64,000 nt of DNA from Fasciolopsis buskii (lineage: Eukaryota > Platyhelminthes > Trematoda > Plagiorchiida > Fasciolidae). Location: NCBI GenBank assembly GCA_008360955.1, contig LUCM01003824.1:10679-74678 (forward strand), given 5' to 3'. Made by a program: the position numbers and the translations under genes. The notes beneath the pieces are model-generated. The model had not been told where the DNA came from and did no database searches. It saw only the letters and a list, made by a program, of their open reading frames with translations. Within the stretch, counting starts at the first letter, position 1; each line of letters begins with the position of its first letter. Below are positions 1 to 12,000 of this stretch, one piece after another.

Positions 1-132
1 GTAACAAAGTAGCATGCGCTGGTGTCGGAGCTCTGTTTTAAGTGGAAGAGACTAGGTTTATTCCTAGTGACATTAGTAAGGAGATTTACTTTCCTTTCCG
101 CAATGAACGAAAAGGTGACATTAATGCGTTTT

Positions 133-858
133 TCAGAAGCCCAATCCAGTTTCATATACTCGATCCTCAAGTGAGTGTGGGTGGTATAGATTAATGAGAT
201 GGGGTACAGTAACTACTTTACGTACTTCGTTTTTAAATGCAATAGATAGTGGTGACAGAATGTGCAGGTGATAAGGGAGTTTATTCCATAGTGACGAATA
301 TCTAATAATAAAGAAGTTGGCTGTAACGGAAGTCTTTGAGACAGGGAGATTTATAATAGGATCCGCATTTCGGAGGGAGTACGGCAGTGGGTTTCTAATA
401 CGAGGTGCAGAGACGCATCTGTCCCCTGTGATAATGTTGTTAAAAAGCACCAGGCTTGCTCTTATGCGTCGGAGCCACAAAGGATCTAATTTCAGCGAAT
501 CACAGCGTTCCCTGTAATTTAGGCTTGTACAGTAGCCAATTAACTGCTTGGTAAATGCACGCTGGACGTTTTCAATCGCAACACTGTCACACTGCCTCAT
601 GTTAGAGCAGACTAGAGAGCAATACCCTAGAATAGCTCCGACGTGGGTCCTAAAGAGGTGCAGTTTGCTCTCGTTCAACTTCGGATTTCGGTGTAACAGC
701 CCCACTAATTTATTTCCTTTCGCCACCTGTACGAGAGCATGCTCCGATAAGTTTAGGGTGCAGGAATAATTTAGGCCTAGGTCTCGAACTTGGCAATTAA
801 CGGGGATGGATTGTATTCCAAGCTTAAATTCTCTTAGAGGTATAACGCATTTGTACAT
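133..858 (-). pseudogene. CR1/Jockey-type LINE, C-terminal end of reverse transcriptase (5'-truncated)
   Basis: An open frame of 241 codons reads like the thumb and C-terminal region of a CR1/Jockey-clade LINE reverse transcriptase. Recognisable in order are RDLGLNY (the usual 'KDLGV' position), GAILGYCSLVCS (the 'PILEYCS' motif), IENVQRAFTKQLIGY (the 'IEKVQRRFTK' motif), LKLDPLWLRRIRASLVL (the 'L.L..L..RR...DL' motif) and SSLWNKLP (the 'R..WN.LP' motif near the C-terminus). The endonuclease, fingers and palm are absent. The frame starts exactly where an RTE-A 3' tail on the other strand begins (about 857), so the element was either 5'-truncated on insertion or cut by that insertion. The frame is intact over its whole length, so it is not very old. 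Confidence 0.8.
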
Positions 859-1092
859 AGCAGTTAACTGTAAACAGTGGCGACCGTGTTGTCATTTTCA
901 GTCGAATCAGAATGATTGAAAGAGTGCATTTGTTCAGTTGGACTGTGTTCTGTGTGTTGTCTGCAGCAGCACCTCATCTTTTCCCACTTGTGTAGGTTTA
1001 TCCCATATTTTTCTTGGATATTCACCCTAAGAAAATGCAGCGGTCATTGAGGCTTACATTGCTGCTCAATGGTGATTGATGATAACGATGAT
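857..1092 (+). mobile_element. RTE-A LINE, 3'-terminal fragment
   Basis: The stretch starting near ATAGCAGT and running through AACAGTGGCGACCGTGTTG to a tail of GATGAT-type repeats matches, base for base over most of its length, the 3' ends of the RTE-A copies at 17290-17540, 20335-20580 and 33585-33838. Only the last few codons and the 3' UTR are present, so it is a strongly 5'-truncated insertion. Its start abuts the CR1-type fragment on the opposite strand. Confidence 0.8.
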
Positions 1093-2100
1093 GACTCTGC
1101 ATGCAGGCCTGTTTTCTTTCACTGGTTATCGGCTGCAACCGGGGGCAGTGACCATTTATTTAATGGCGCAAGGTTACTTATTTTTTAGAATGGATAGAGA
1201 GGGTGGACAAATAGGGACGGAAGAAAGTAGACTGCTAGTCCTGTGTCTTCAGATCAACTGAGCAGCAGAAAGAGGCGACCGCAAACGAATTTTTGCAAAT
1301 TCCCCGTTCATCCTGTAATGAAGTTCACTGAATAGATACAATTAACATTCAAAAATTTGCACGACCCACACACCCACGGTATCCGTCACTTAGTTTGCTT
1401 ATGTCAGCCTCTTCGAAATGATCCAACTTTTTTCAGTCCTAAGCCCTAACTTGACTGCCTGTTTGAGCTCGATTGTTTTTACTCTTGGTTTTCATACCGT
1501 TGCATTGGACGCGCGTTTGAGTTTGGTATTTTTGTACATATTGAGGATCGTTCAATTCAGCACTGTAGGAACTTGCGAACAAGCTTTGTCTTGATTCTGA
1601 GTTAGCAACAGTTTGGCCACGCGCTGCTCAAATGCTCAGTACCGAAACCTTACCGTGATAACTACGTGGACCATCTGTGGTGGCCGATTAAGAGCAACCT
1701 GTTAGAAGTAACAGACCTTAACATATCACTCCGCAGAATAGAGCGTAATGAGCTATCTCCATGATGGAGGAGTTGCGTCACGAAAGCCAGAAGGCAAAAC
1801 AAACAGGCCTTCACGAGATATAAGGATAAACCTAGTTGCCAAGCCCAATTCAGTGGAACGAAGGAAGATGTGGTGCATCTGTTGACACTAAAGAACTGCA
1901 TACGAGCAGCACACTGCCGGAGCCGTTAGAAGAATCCCCAAGGCCTGTTGAAGTTATATAGTCTAGGGCTAATAATGACCATGTGGAGGGTGAAAAATCA
2001 CCAAGGAAGCAGACCGACCAGCAGCCAGGAGGAGCGAGAGGTTTGCTAAACTTTTCCAAAAAGTGTTCAGGAGGGGGCATAGTTTACCGTTAATTAAATG
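1093..2100. other. Unassigned spacer
   Basis: About 1 kb with no coding frame I can support. Short open frames here have no recognisable domain. No tandem repeat or tRNA-like box stands out. Confidence 0.5.
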
Positions 2101-2844
2101 TATTCTATGCCCCTCCATTAGCACACGCTGACTGATCAGTTTTATAACTTTTGCATTTATTTCGCAAGATAGGACGCACGACCTGGCCCAAGACTATATA
2201 AGTGGTGGTGACCCGAACTTCATCGACATGTTCTTCCCGCTTGCCAGATCGGCCGCCGTTCTGTATGTCACTACACGCTACCCATGAGGCTCCGTTTTCT
2301 GTGTTCATTTAGTGGGGTCAAGCTTGAATCATGCTCGTCGTGTCAACCGCGTCGTGTCAACCGTTGTGCGGTTACGGGTCAATCTCATTCCTCGTGTGTC
2401 CAGTCCTTGTTGTGGTCATTCTGTACACGCTCTCATAGGCACGACGCCTGTTGTAATTGCGCCCATAGTCTCAGGGGACTGAGACTTGTGTTGCGTTCGT
2501 TTTGTGCTCCTACCACAACACAACAGTAATCAAGGCCGAGTCCCTAATTTTACCGGAACTCCTTCGAATACATTGTTGGACTCGACCTCCTGAGACGGGT
2601 AAAAGGTACCCTAGACACGCCATAAGTCTCAATAAAGACATCAAACGACAGTCTATCCAACCGAAAATAAATATGTATCGCTTCAGGAACCTTTGTCTAA
2701 AGCAAACCGGACTACCGTTCCCATCACCGAAAGGATTTATTTCGAAACTAGTACCCCAGGGGTAAGGGCTGAATGAACGGGAGAGCTGAAGTGCATAATC
2801 GGAGAGCATAAGGAGGCCTTCACGTGGACTGTCCTAGTTAACTA

Positions 2845-3525
2845 GGTCAAGCAAGTCGCATTACCCATGGAATACATACGGGTGATACACCACCGATAAG
2901 AATCCTGCCAAGACCTATGCTGTCATTCTGGATGGATGAACTCACCGAGGCCACTAAACGTATGGAAAATTGTTACGTTGTCCAGCCCTCTGAATCCCCA
3001 TTGTCAATGCCCATGATGCTGGTGTGCAAGAAAAATAGGGGCCTCATATTTTGCGTTCTCTATAGACGACTTAATCAGGCCAAAAAGGAATACCCATTCC
3101 CTGTCTCAATAACTAACGACCTTTTAATGCACTACCGGAAGCGACCTAGCTCAGTACCTTGAATCTAGCATGCGGATACTGGTATGTAGAAATAGAAGAA
3201 ACTGCATTATCCACACCGTAGGGGCTCTACGGATTCTATTCAGTGTCTTTCGGACTGGTAAATGCCCCCACAACATTCTAACGGCCAATGCAGATGGGCC
3301 TAGAAGATGTAGCCCTGGACAAATGCCTGGTGTATCTAGATGGTATCACTGCACGGGATCGTAGAACAAGGACACCTGGACAATCTGTCGGCCATGCTAG
3401 ACCAGCTAACTGGACTTTGCCTCCAATTTAAGCCAGAGGAATGTCATTTTTTGCGACCCCACTTGAACTTTCTAGAGCACACTTCGGCCGCAGATATCCA
3501 TACCGACCCGAGGAAGGTTAATTAA
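2845..3525 (+). pseudogene. Ty3/gypsy reverse transcriptase relic
   Basis: Frames in this stretch carry THGIHTGDTPPIR (start of gypsy RT), VVQPSESPLSMPMMLV followed by CVLYRRLNQ (the 'PW.SPVVLV.KKDG..R.CVDYR.LN' block), and, after frame changes, GLVNAPTTF-like and LDNLSAMLDQLTGLCLQF followed by CHFLRPHLNFL. The catalytic YLDD region at about 3330 survives only in shifted frames. At least three frame changes and a stop separate these blocks, so no enzyme could be made. Confidence 0.8.
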
Positions 3526-3559
3526 GTGGAATCGTGGCCCACACCAAACAACGTAAAAT

Positions 3560-4180
3560 CGAAGACTTTGTTCGATTAGCACCATACCACCGATGGTTTA
3601 TCCCTCACTTCGCCCAAGTGACTTCCTCTCTGCACGTCGTACTTGAAGAGAACAGACCTTTTCCAGATATTGAAGAAACTACTATGCTCAGCACCCATTT
3701 TAAAACTTCGCGGTAGCTTAAGGCCAGCCGATCTCTTCATCCTGCACACGGACGCCAGTGAGATAATAATCGGTGCAACACTCTCAGCTAGAAAAGGACG
3801 GAACGGGGCATGTTGCATTTTGAAACTGGTGCTTAGGTAAAAGTGAACGCTGTTACTGCACGGCGAGAAAAGAGGCGCTGGACCTGGTATTATTTCTGAG
3901 ACAATGTGGAGACTATCTCGTACAAACGGACCGCCAGTTCCCGCTCTGGTTACAAAGCTCCGAAGATGCTGAGGGCCAAGCCAGATGCTGGCAAGAAATG
4001 TTTGCAAGAATACGACTTTCACAGTCGATATCGACCGCAAAGAATGCACGCCAATGCGAACGCGCTTTCATGACAACCCACACAACACCACAGAGGTTGT
4101 CCATCGTGCACTTCGCAAGACGTAGCAACAGTGTGGCTGTAACGAGCAGAATATGGACAGTGGCAAACAGCTCAAGCAAA
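3560..4180 (+). pseudogene. Ty3/gypsy RNase H relic
   Basis: The block LAPYHRWFIPHFAQVTSSLH matches the tether that follows gypsy RT ('L..YYRRFI..FA..A.PL'). The block LFILHTDASEIIIGATLS holds the first RNase H aspartate region ('L.TDAS..GIGAVL'). A later piece in another frame, near 3860-3930, reads as the 'Y...EKEALALV..L..W..YL' region, and 3990-4080 reads like 'EYDF.I.YRPG..H.NADALS'. Stops and frameshifts separate them. Confidence 0.75.
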
Positions 4181-4289
4181 TGACCCAGGAACAGCGCTGA
4201 TCCCTGACCGCCTGCGCTCTGGAGCTGACCGACCATCGAATAACGAGATGGAAGGAAAGAGTTATGAAACTCAAGGTTTGTAGTCAATG

Positions 4290-5152
4290 TGGAATCAGTT
4301 AGAGGTGTCAGAGCGTGATGTTTCCTCACTACGGCTCCAGTTACACGTGGCAAATAGCGGTTCCTTAAGCATTAATCAGGGGCATGCATGTATTAACGAA
4401 TTGGAATTTGCAGCAAGAGAACGCTTCAAGTGTTCACAGTTACACCGGGATATAGTAAATTTTTGTAAGGTTTGAACTCAGGACGTTATAAGAATACAAC
4501 ACACCAGCCGAGCCCCGTTGCGATCAGCGACTGCGGGATACCCAAATCAGATAGTTGGGTTAAACCTGGTGGAAACCCTATCGGGTACACCAGTGGACTA
4601 TAGATACAAACTGGTGCTGGTTGACTATTTTACATGTTGATACTTTGATGGTAACGGATGCAATCCGGCAACTCGCTGTCGCCCGCCCCGATACCACACC
4701 TGACGTAGTGTGACCTTATGTAGTACTACGCTACTCCAGGCTTCAGCCTCACGATTGCCGGTCTCTTCCCCCTGTAGTGGTCTCTACTGGCTATGGGATG
4801 TCTTCTTCATGCTTCAAGCATGTCGCAAAACAGTCCTGGATAAATGGATTCTCAAGCGGGGGTACATCCGGACAACTACGCTCAGATAAAGTCGAACTTC
4901 GATAGTGCGTTATTGAAGGAACTGTGTAGAGCATTGGGCGTGAACAAAACCACAACTTACCACCCCCAAGGCAACGGTCAGGTAGAGAAGGCAAGCAGTT
5001 CAATGAAAGCGTTGTTGAAAGCTTTCTGCGACTCCAGCCTGAAAGAATGGAACCGAACACTAATACACCGCCTCCTCGCCTACAACAGCACTATTCGACG
5101 ATCTGCGGGTCAAGCGCCACACTCACTGTGGACCGGTAAAGAAAAGATTTGA
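4290..5152 (+). pseudogene. Ty3/gypsy integrase relic, interrupted
   Basis: The piece GHACINELEFAARERF followed by DIVNFCKV is the HHCC zinc-binding N-terminus ('H...G...T......FYWP....DV...V..C'). The core starts near 4500 and reaches LVLVDYFT, where a minus-strand RTE-B fragment (about 4640-4828) breaks in. It resumes with NFDSALLKELCRALGVNKTT, then TYHPQGNGQVEKAS (the 'T.YHP.TNGQVER' motif with the third acidic region), and LLAYNSTIRRSAGQAPHSL. The residue that should be the second catalytic aspartate lies beside a frame disturbance. Confidence 0.8.
4640..4828 (-). mobile_element. RTE-B fragment nested in gypsy integrase
   Basis: The stretch contains a CTCGCTGTC...CCACACCTGACGTAGTGTGACCTTATG-type block, then GGCTATGGGATGTCTTCTTCATGCTTCAAGCATGTC. 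The same series of blocks appears in the RTE-B copies at 40985-41145, 51765-51925 and 62660-62830. On both sides the gypsy integrase reading resumes, so this piece inserted later. Confidence 0.65.
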
Positions 5153-5169
5153 GCTAGGAGGTACAGACG

Positions 5170-5760
5170 ATGTCGATTGGGAGCAGTAATGAGGCGTTAT
5201 TCAACAGTATCTGCCTACATTGTTTTATAGACACAAGTAAAGGAGTCGCTGTGACTGTGGGTCCAACGAATTACTCTGAAATGTTTTACCCAAAATTCGA
5301 CATGAACCTACTGGAAGTAACCAGTGGTTCGTTTGGTTGCTGTACCACGCTGATAAAGGTTATGACTTTTGCCGATAACCCCAGCCTCCTCAATTTCCCC
5401 ACATTTTCCCATCCACTCCTGCTCGCAGTCACCTCAAGCTTTTTGGATTTGCGCACCTCATTGTGTGTGACATCCGAAGGATCGGATGTGCGATCATGCT
5501 ACAGAACAGCGGACGTCATAACTCGGGTCTGTCATGTAGCAAAACACTGGCCATCCAAAGGGATTCTAATCGGTCTACATGGCAGTAGGCAAAGTTCCGG
5601 TGTTAAGGCGACGATCGTGAATCACGAGTATGTGTACGTTTTTTTAACTCTCCTCTGGAAATTGCCGAATACAGGTGAAGTGCTTTCTGTTAACGGTGCG
5701 GATGATCAACCGAAACGGAAATTCCCTCGCTTGAACGGCCGGTTCAATCTCAGAGGGTGA
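5170..5760 (+). other. 196-codon open frame, possible integrase tail
   Basis: An uninterrupted frame of 196 codons follows the gypsy integrase core. I do not recognise a domain with confidence. A piece near 5505-5590 (DVITRVCHVAKHW) resembles the short beta-strand motif found at the C-terminus of many gypsy integrases ('DV.Y.I.H......V.H..RLK'), which would make it the tail of the same element. The alternative is chance openness. Confidence 0.3.
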
Positions 5761-5969
5761 AAGTTTTTGTTCAACATTACCGTGATTAGTTAGGCAAACC
5801 AGTGTGGCAGGTGGATGCACAAATGTTTACTTAATTTTCCATTGCATGCTGGTGGATCTGTCAATCGCACTTTGAACCACGTGTTTTTATGATCTTTTTT
5901 TATCTTTTCAGAGCGAACACTTGCATCCCCTTAAGGAAATTGCTGTCTGTGATTGCCGTTCCAATCGCT

Positions 5970-6062
5970 ATGCCTCATTTTCTCAGTCTTTCCGAAAATC
6001 CGACGATTTTTGAACCGATCGGAACAAACTGTAGTGCTTTTTTTGATAATTCTCGGCGGCAG
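5970..6062 (+). CDS. RMC1: RMC1 exon 1 (start codon)
   Basis: Thirty-one codons beginning MPHFLSLSENPTIFEP and ending AFFDNSRRQ, followed by GTATTTG. It aligns with the start of vertebrate RMC1, where 'YLELCERPVQFE' precedes 'NPVNCVFFDEANKQVF'. ATG 5970 is chosen because the family begins only a few residues before this motif; the same frame stays open further upstream to about 5889 without extra similarity. The exon ends in phase 0. A CTTTTCAG at 5904-5911 could be an acceptor for a 5' UTR exon or a spliced leader. Confidence 0.85.
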
Positions 6063-9000
6063 GTATTTGTAAAGTTGCCTTCCAAACTTTCAGATATTTA
6101 CCCTTAGGTCGCGCGGAACTATGGGTGTCACAGTGAAGTCTCCGGATGCAGGAGATGTGTTGAATTTCAGGTACGCTTTGCACCACGAGGTTATTTTCTT
6201 GTGCTGTTTTTTGTTTTTGTTCTCACTTTGTGTAGCCGGTATTATTAATATCCATGTGTCTCACACTGAACAATTACTCTAGATTTTGGTTACTACATAT
6301 GATATATTGTCAGATATGATGAACGACGAGAACCGAACCGCTTGCTTTGTATTTTTCACTTGATATGGACCTGACAACGCATCTGATAAGATGACAAAAC
6401 TCCGCGGATTCCATGGAAAATGTGGGTTTCATGTTTTTTCTTCGAGTCCCTCCGTAGCAGCAAACTGCCTCATCCAAACGGTGTCGTTTTATTGAAAAGC
6501 GCTGGCATAATCAAACCAAGCGATTGCCACAACTCATCAATGCTAACGTGACAAGACTCGTTCTGTTTCACGGCAAAAACACTGCAAACACCTAATAGAC
6601 AAGACTGAATCGCTTGTATGGGTTTTCTGCGGTCAGCACCCACTGGTCGACTAGGTCACTGACTAATCCGTCCCATCTTTATTGTTCTACTTCCACCTGC
6701 CGCTTTTTCGCACAGCTTGTCGATTGACACAATCAGTGAGACGCCACCGCAGTTGCGTTCAACTCTGACCTAGACATTTTATATAGCGATTCAGTATCCC
6801 TTACTCTTACAACAATCACGACAATTGATTTGCTTCGGGTTTGGATGCTATCTCGCAGGACCACCTACGCTGGGGCAAAATAAACCGAAGGACTCTAGAA
6901 CTATAAAGACAGTAGTGAATAGACTGTGGGTAAAGAAAAAGCTATGGTACAAGGATGTTACTAACTATGGCAACCGGATATGCTATCTTTCTCTGACGAG
7001 AGAGCATCGGTCCCCAGTGCAAGGGTCTAGATCGCTGTATTCGGGCCAATTCTCTGGTTGAGATTTTCGTGCCTTTTTGTCATATTGTGGCTGACGACCT
7101 CGTTCCGTCTCGCAGCCAACACCTGGATTGGCGGATAACGTCAATTGAAGGGTTCTACCTGTGGGTATGCGTAACGCATGTTCCAGCAAAAGAAGTAGGG
7201 ACCCACGAAAGCCAAGTGTAATTGAAGAGTCCGATAACTCAATTCCAGAAACGTCATCTCGGAATTTGGCCGGGGCACTTCAAGGGGCGATGTAATGAGG
7301 TCCGCTGCCGCAGTGATCTCTTTACTCACACTTACAAGTGAAGCAATGTAGGTAGATACCAACCCTGGTTACCAGGCCAGATAGGTTATTTCCGTCCTTT
7401 TTCAAGGGTGATGGCAAATTTTGGCACTGAAGTTAACAGAACTTCTGGGATGGGTTTGAAAAAATAAAAATATTCGATGTGAATAGATGATTGCGCGCAG
7501 TTACAAGAAAGATGGCAGATACCGCTGTAAAAAAAAGGAGGAATTCCTTTGGTAAATGTTGCATCCAAATTCCTCGCGGCCATTCTTCTTGTGTAGACGG
7601 TGTTACGAGGTAACAACGAAAACCAGAGCACGCCAAGGTTGATGGTTATAGAAGGTGAAGCTTACGACGAGAACCCATTTGATATGCAATTAACTGGGGA
7701 AATGTATCATCGCAGGTAACTAGCTCTTGTGCCCACAGAGCAGTATTACTTCCAGTCTCGATCGCGTGCTTCAGTTAACATATTTCATATTGAATTACAT
7801 TGTAGGACACTCACTCAATAATCAATAACCTTACGCCAGCATGCGCAGCTTTTGGTTTCTGCCTACCAGCGCGGCCACTGTCATTGTTCAGCGTTAAATA
7901 GCAGGGCAAGCCCACCTAGCCGCTGCTTTTCTTCCAGAGTTGCACGTTGCTACAGAAAGAGAATATGCAAAAGAAGCGGAGAGTAGACCTACGCAGGCGA
8001 GACAAGAAAAGAAAACGTTATAGTGGTCGACACACGGAATTCTCATTCTAACTGTAAAGTTGAACTTTCCTCAATCATTCTGCTTCAGCAGAAAATGACA
8101 ACACGGTCGCCACTGTTCATGGCTCACTGTCGGTATTTCCAGCCAGTCGGTTAACTGGTCTTTCGGACCTCAATCACGAAGAAGTTAAACATTTTGTTTA
8201 CCTAAGTTCGCTTTACATTTTCTCATTACACACTGCCACGTCGTCTGTTGACTTCTAAGTGACTTCTTCCACTCCATGGAAGGGACGGAAAACAGAACAC
8301 GATATGACAGACGGGTATTCGCCATGCGCAACACGTGACTCAACTAACTAAGTCCACCAACATTCATACACTGAGTTAAAGTGTTCCCACGACCCGCATC
8401 TAATACGTGGTCGCTGCAGCCAATCCGCTATGGTACGAAAAGATCTTTAATCGAAAACCTCTCAACGGCATGCAAACTTCCTTCGAGCTTCACCGCATCG
8501 CAGTACACTTGACCTTTCGGTGAAATATCAGGCCGCCGCCACAAGTGCTTCAGTCAAGCGTTTGCCCTTCGAGCCTTGGATATACGCGTTCACCTCTACT
8601 GCCCTGCTGCTATCCTTCGACATGCAGCTAGCGAGGCAACTGAAACGATCGACGATTGGTAGTTCCTCTCAATCGAGGATCAAGTTTGGTACGAAAGTTG
8701 TCCAGTACCGTAACAGCAATTTCCACTTTGAACGTCAAAAGCACATGCCTACCGAGGCTACAGCCCTCGACAGTATGTCTAATGTGCGCTGTGCATGTTA
8801 CGTACATTCGAACATGCACACTAGGTCATCTGAGTAATCCAGATCGCAGCTTCTCACTATTTGCCAATTCGACGCCAACATCCTGAATATCTCCTTAACC
8901 ATTCTCCACCACCTTTTCTATAGCGTAACTGAACAAGAATGGAGCGAAGAGTCGCCCTTGTTGAACACCGGTGGTCGATCCGAATGAACTTGGCAGTTCA

Positions 9001-12000
9001 CCGCATAGCCGATCAGTTTTTTGCGGTCTGCATCGATGGCCATTGAGCTGCATCAAAAACCGCCTAAAACTAGTTTATGGTCTACTTCGACTTACATGGA
9101 TCAGGAGGATCTGCAATTCTGGACAGAGCCGCGCCAACAGTAGCGTATTACGTTATGATATATCCGACCTAGACTGTCTGTCTAGCTACGGCGCATGTCG
9201 CCGTAGCGGAAAACTATGTCGGAAATTCGTGTTAGACATATTTAGCTGATTGTCTGCACAAAAGTGGAGGAGCCAGTCCCCGTAATCTGTTCACTGAGCA
9301 GGCTGCGTTGACCCGCAGCTTGAGCTGCTACATCTGAGATGTACAGCAAGTATCTCGACGAGACATTAGGCAATGCCAGTTGAATCGCACTACTCAAATC
9401 CCAAGTTTGCGTTTAACTGACGCAGCAGACATCAGTTGAAAGTGAGTCTATTGTCAGCCCTATGTACGCCTGTTGACCAGCCTGCATGAGTGCACACATC
9501 GAAGAGGGCGAGATTCATAGGCGGATGAAGGTTGAAAAATGTGTGCTCCCAGGCTGACAGTTGCTTACGACGCTATTTGACAGCGAATCGTTGGAAGTAT
9601 CGGGCATATCAGTGGGGATGCTATAGATAAACTGTCATAGACGTTGACCAGTCTAGTGTTTTTGGTATCGCGGATTTTAGTTCTATTGTTGTTTTTCGGC
9701 AAGGGTCTATGCTTTCGGAGGTATTTTTAAATTGACGTTATTTTAAATATTGCGTAGTTGAAAATTTCTATAAGGCCGTAAAGAGATTCATCAAACTTCG
9801 CTATGATTGGCTGCTTCACGTATCGACAGAGGCTACCCCACAAAACTATATAAGCGACTGGGCTCACTTGACTTCTGACTTGTATTGGTGGGTCACCAAT
9901 AAACTCGTGGCCGTGTTCTGTGTTCGTATTCTCTCTCTTGCTGGCGGATTGGGCTAGTCGTCCGAATTCTGCACTCTGCTTCTGTGTGCCTGTTCACTTG
10001 AGGGAGCATCTGGTCCTCTCCATTTCGCTGTGCGACTACGGAACTTAAAGGATAAGGCCCGAATTATTGTCTCCGGCCTTAGTGTGTTATTGTCCTGCTA
10101 AACTGCAAGATTTGTGTCCTTGTGTTATTGTGTGACGTCTTGTGCTTCAGTGTTGTATAGTGTTCAGTCTATCTGGATAGTACAACATAGACACAGGCAA
10201 ATGGGACGGTTGAGACAAAAGCTCAAGGTTGAATAACAAAGGGAACTTCGAGCAGCACGATAGTTACCACTACTCACCCCAGTCGATGCAATGGGCGGCT
10301 CGGTCCTGCATGACGACCGATGAGGTATGGAATTCCTTGTGTGCGTGTAACTTATGGGAAACGTGGACGGTTACTGGTAAGTTGTCCGGCCGCTAAACAG
10401 AAGATCTACTAGTTCTCAACCAAGGCCTTCGGTTCTAACGAGAATCTCTCCTCAAGACAGCGGGGGTGGCTGGGTGGGGGCCCATCTACTTGGATCATTT
10501 ATTCCGCTAATTTTTCCGACTGTGCTTCAGGTTAGATCAGCCGCCAACCTAAAGGTCCGAGAGAATACTTCGTCAGACCTCTACCCACGGACTTTGCATT
10601 TATGGCAAAACCACGTATTTAAAAAAGGAAAAGTGAGTAAGAATTGGTGAAAAAGCAACTGTAACCTAATAAGCTGTGTAATTTTGCAGTGGGGAAATGT
10701 TTTCAAATGCCGATGACTGCGGCATTCATCCACTACCTTCAACCGTCTCTTGGGTAGATCTCGTGGACCCCAACCCGGAAGTCTAAGTGGACGTTTGCGA
10801 ACCACTCCAATAGTTCGGGTTTTCGTCTTTTTGCCTTGTCATTGGCTGATCATTTTTACTTATCTTCCATTCACCACGTATCTCAGAAAACGGCATACAG
10901 TGAAGCAGTTGTTCTGTGGGCATGCATAAAACAAGTCGCAGCTACCTTAATCTAATTAAATTCAACGCCTGTTCTATATATCGAACCCTAGAGTCCATTA
11001 CCTCACATTTAGCTTCCGAGTTATTGTGAAATATCTCCCAATGTATTTCTCCGATACTGTTTCTCGTTTTCATCATCGTCATCATCGTTCAGTTCTCGTT
11101 TTCGTTTTTACTCTTTTGAATAGATGGTGTTGTCATATAGTAACCAAAACTAAAGCATATCCGTACAAGGTTATTGGTTGTAGAAATTGAATCGAACTGT
11201 TTTTGCACTTGCAATTGCGTATACTCTCTTCAGGGACTATTGTGTGATTGACAATCCAGTCGATTTGAGTTTAATGAGTGGCGTGATCGTTGTGAACTAC
11301 ATGTTTGTCGATTTCTTGAGGCCACGTCGATATATGTCTCACGCAAATGCCTCTGTATGTCTGTGCTAATGGCTGGGTGGTCAATTACTATTTGATGGAC
11401 ATAGTTTAATTAGACGCTAGGATTTAGTGGCATCCTTGCAATGAGTTAGAAGGATGATTAGATCGGCCTCCTTGTGAATGCTTTTGTCGACCGAATCCAA
11501 TGAGTATCGATCGATCCAGTGAAATAGTTAAATTTTTTTAATTTTCACAAAACTTTGAGCTTCTGTACACCTTGTGACTTTGGGGGTTGTTGATTTTGCT
11601 ATGGATTGTCCGTTTCATTTAGACTTGTTGGTTATTGACTGGTTTTTAACTGCTCGTCTCCTGTACTGATGTCACTTGCCATATTAATCACTTTTAAAGT
11701 ATGACCAATAGATTGCACATTCGTCCGACAATTTGACCTAGTGGGCGCGGTATTTCTTCCAAAAGCACTAAATATCTATTTTACCATCCACTAAACCAAA
11801 GAAATTTTGTATCCTTTTTTTTTTTACCTTTTTTCCGAATTTCCCTGCTACCTTAAAGCGAGAGTTTAGTTCATTAAATAAATTATAATATCATAGGACT
11901 GCCAAGTGCCGGCAAAATTGGTCTGGACTATTTCAATTTGTCCACTTCAGAAGCGTACTATTTTAAGTGAAATGAATGAATTTGCACTTCACTGGTATCA

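Larger units (their letters stand above)
2100..5760 (+). mobile_element. Ty3/gypsy LTR retrotransposon, degenerate pol
   Basis: Successive short frames, broken by stops and frameshifts, give the pol order of a Ty3/gypsy element: reverse transcriptase (about 2845-3500), its connection region and RNase H (3560-4100), a zinc-binding integrase N-terminus (4290-4475) and the integrase core (4500-5150). A TATA-like GACTATATAAG at about 2190, followed by TGGTGACCCG, may mark the old promoter and primer-binding region, but I could not delimit a pair of LTRs. The gag region (about 2280-2810) has no frame I recognise. A minus-strand RTE-B fragment sits inside the integrase. The element is dead: every domain carries at least one frame break. 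Confidence 0.8.

Noticed and set aside
1076..1092. GATGAT-type repeats as plain microsatellites (also at 17530, 20580 and 33828)
   Set aside because: Each sits exactly at the end of an RTE-A copy and is its 3' tail.
8520..8886. Plus-strand frames as genes
   Set aside because: They are antisense shadows of the minus-strand RTE-A reverse transcriptase.
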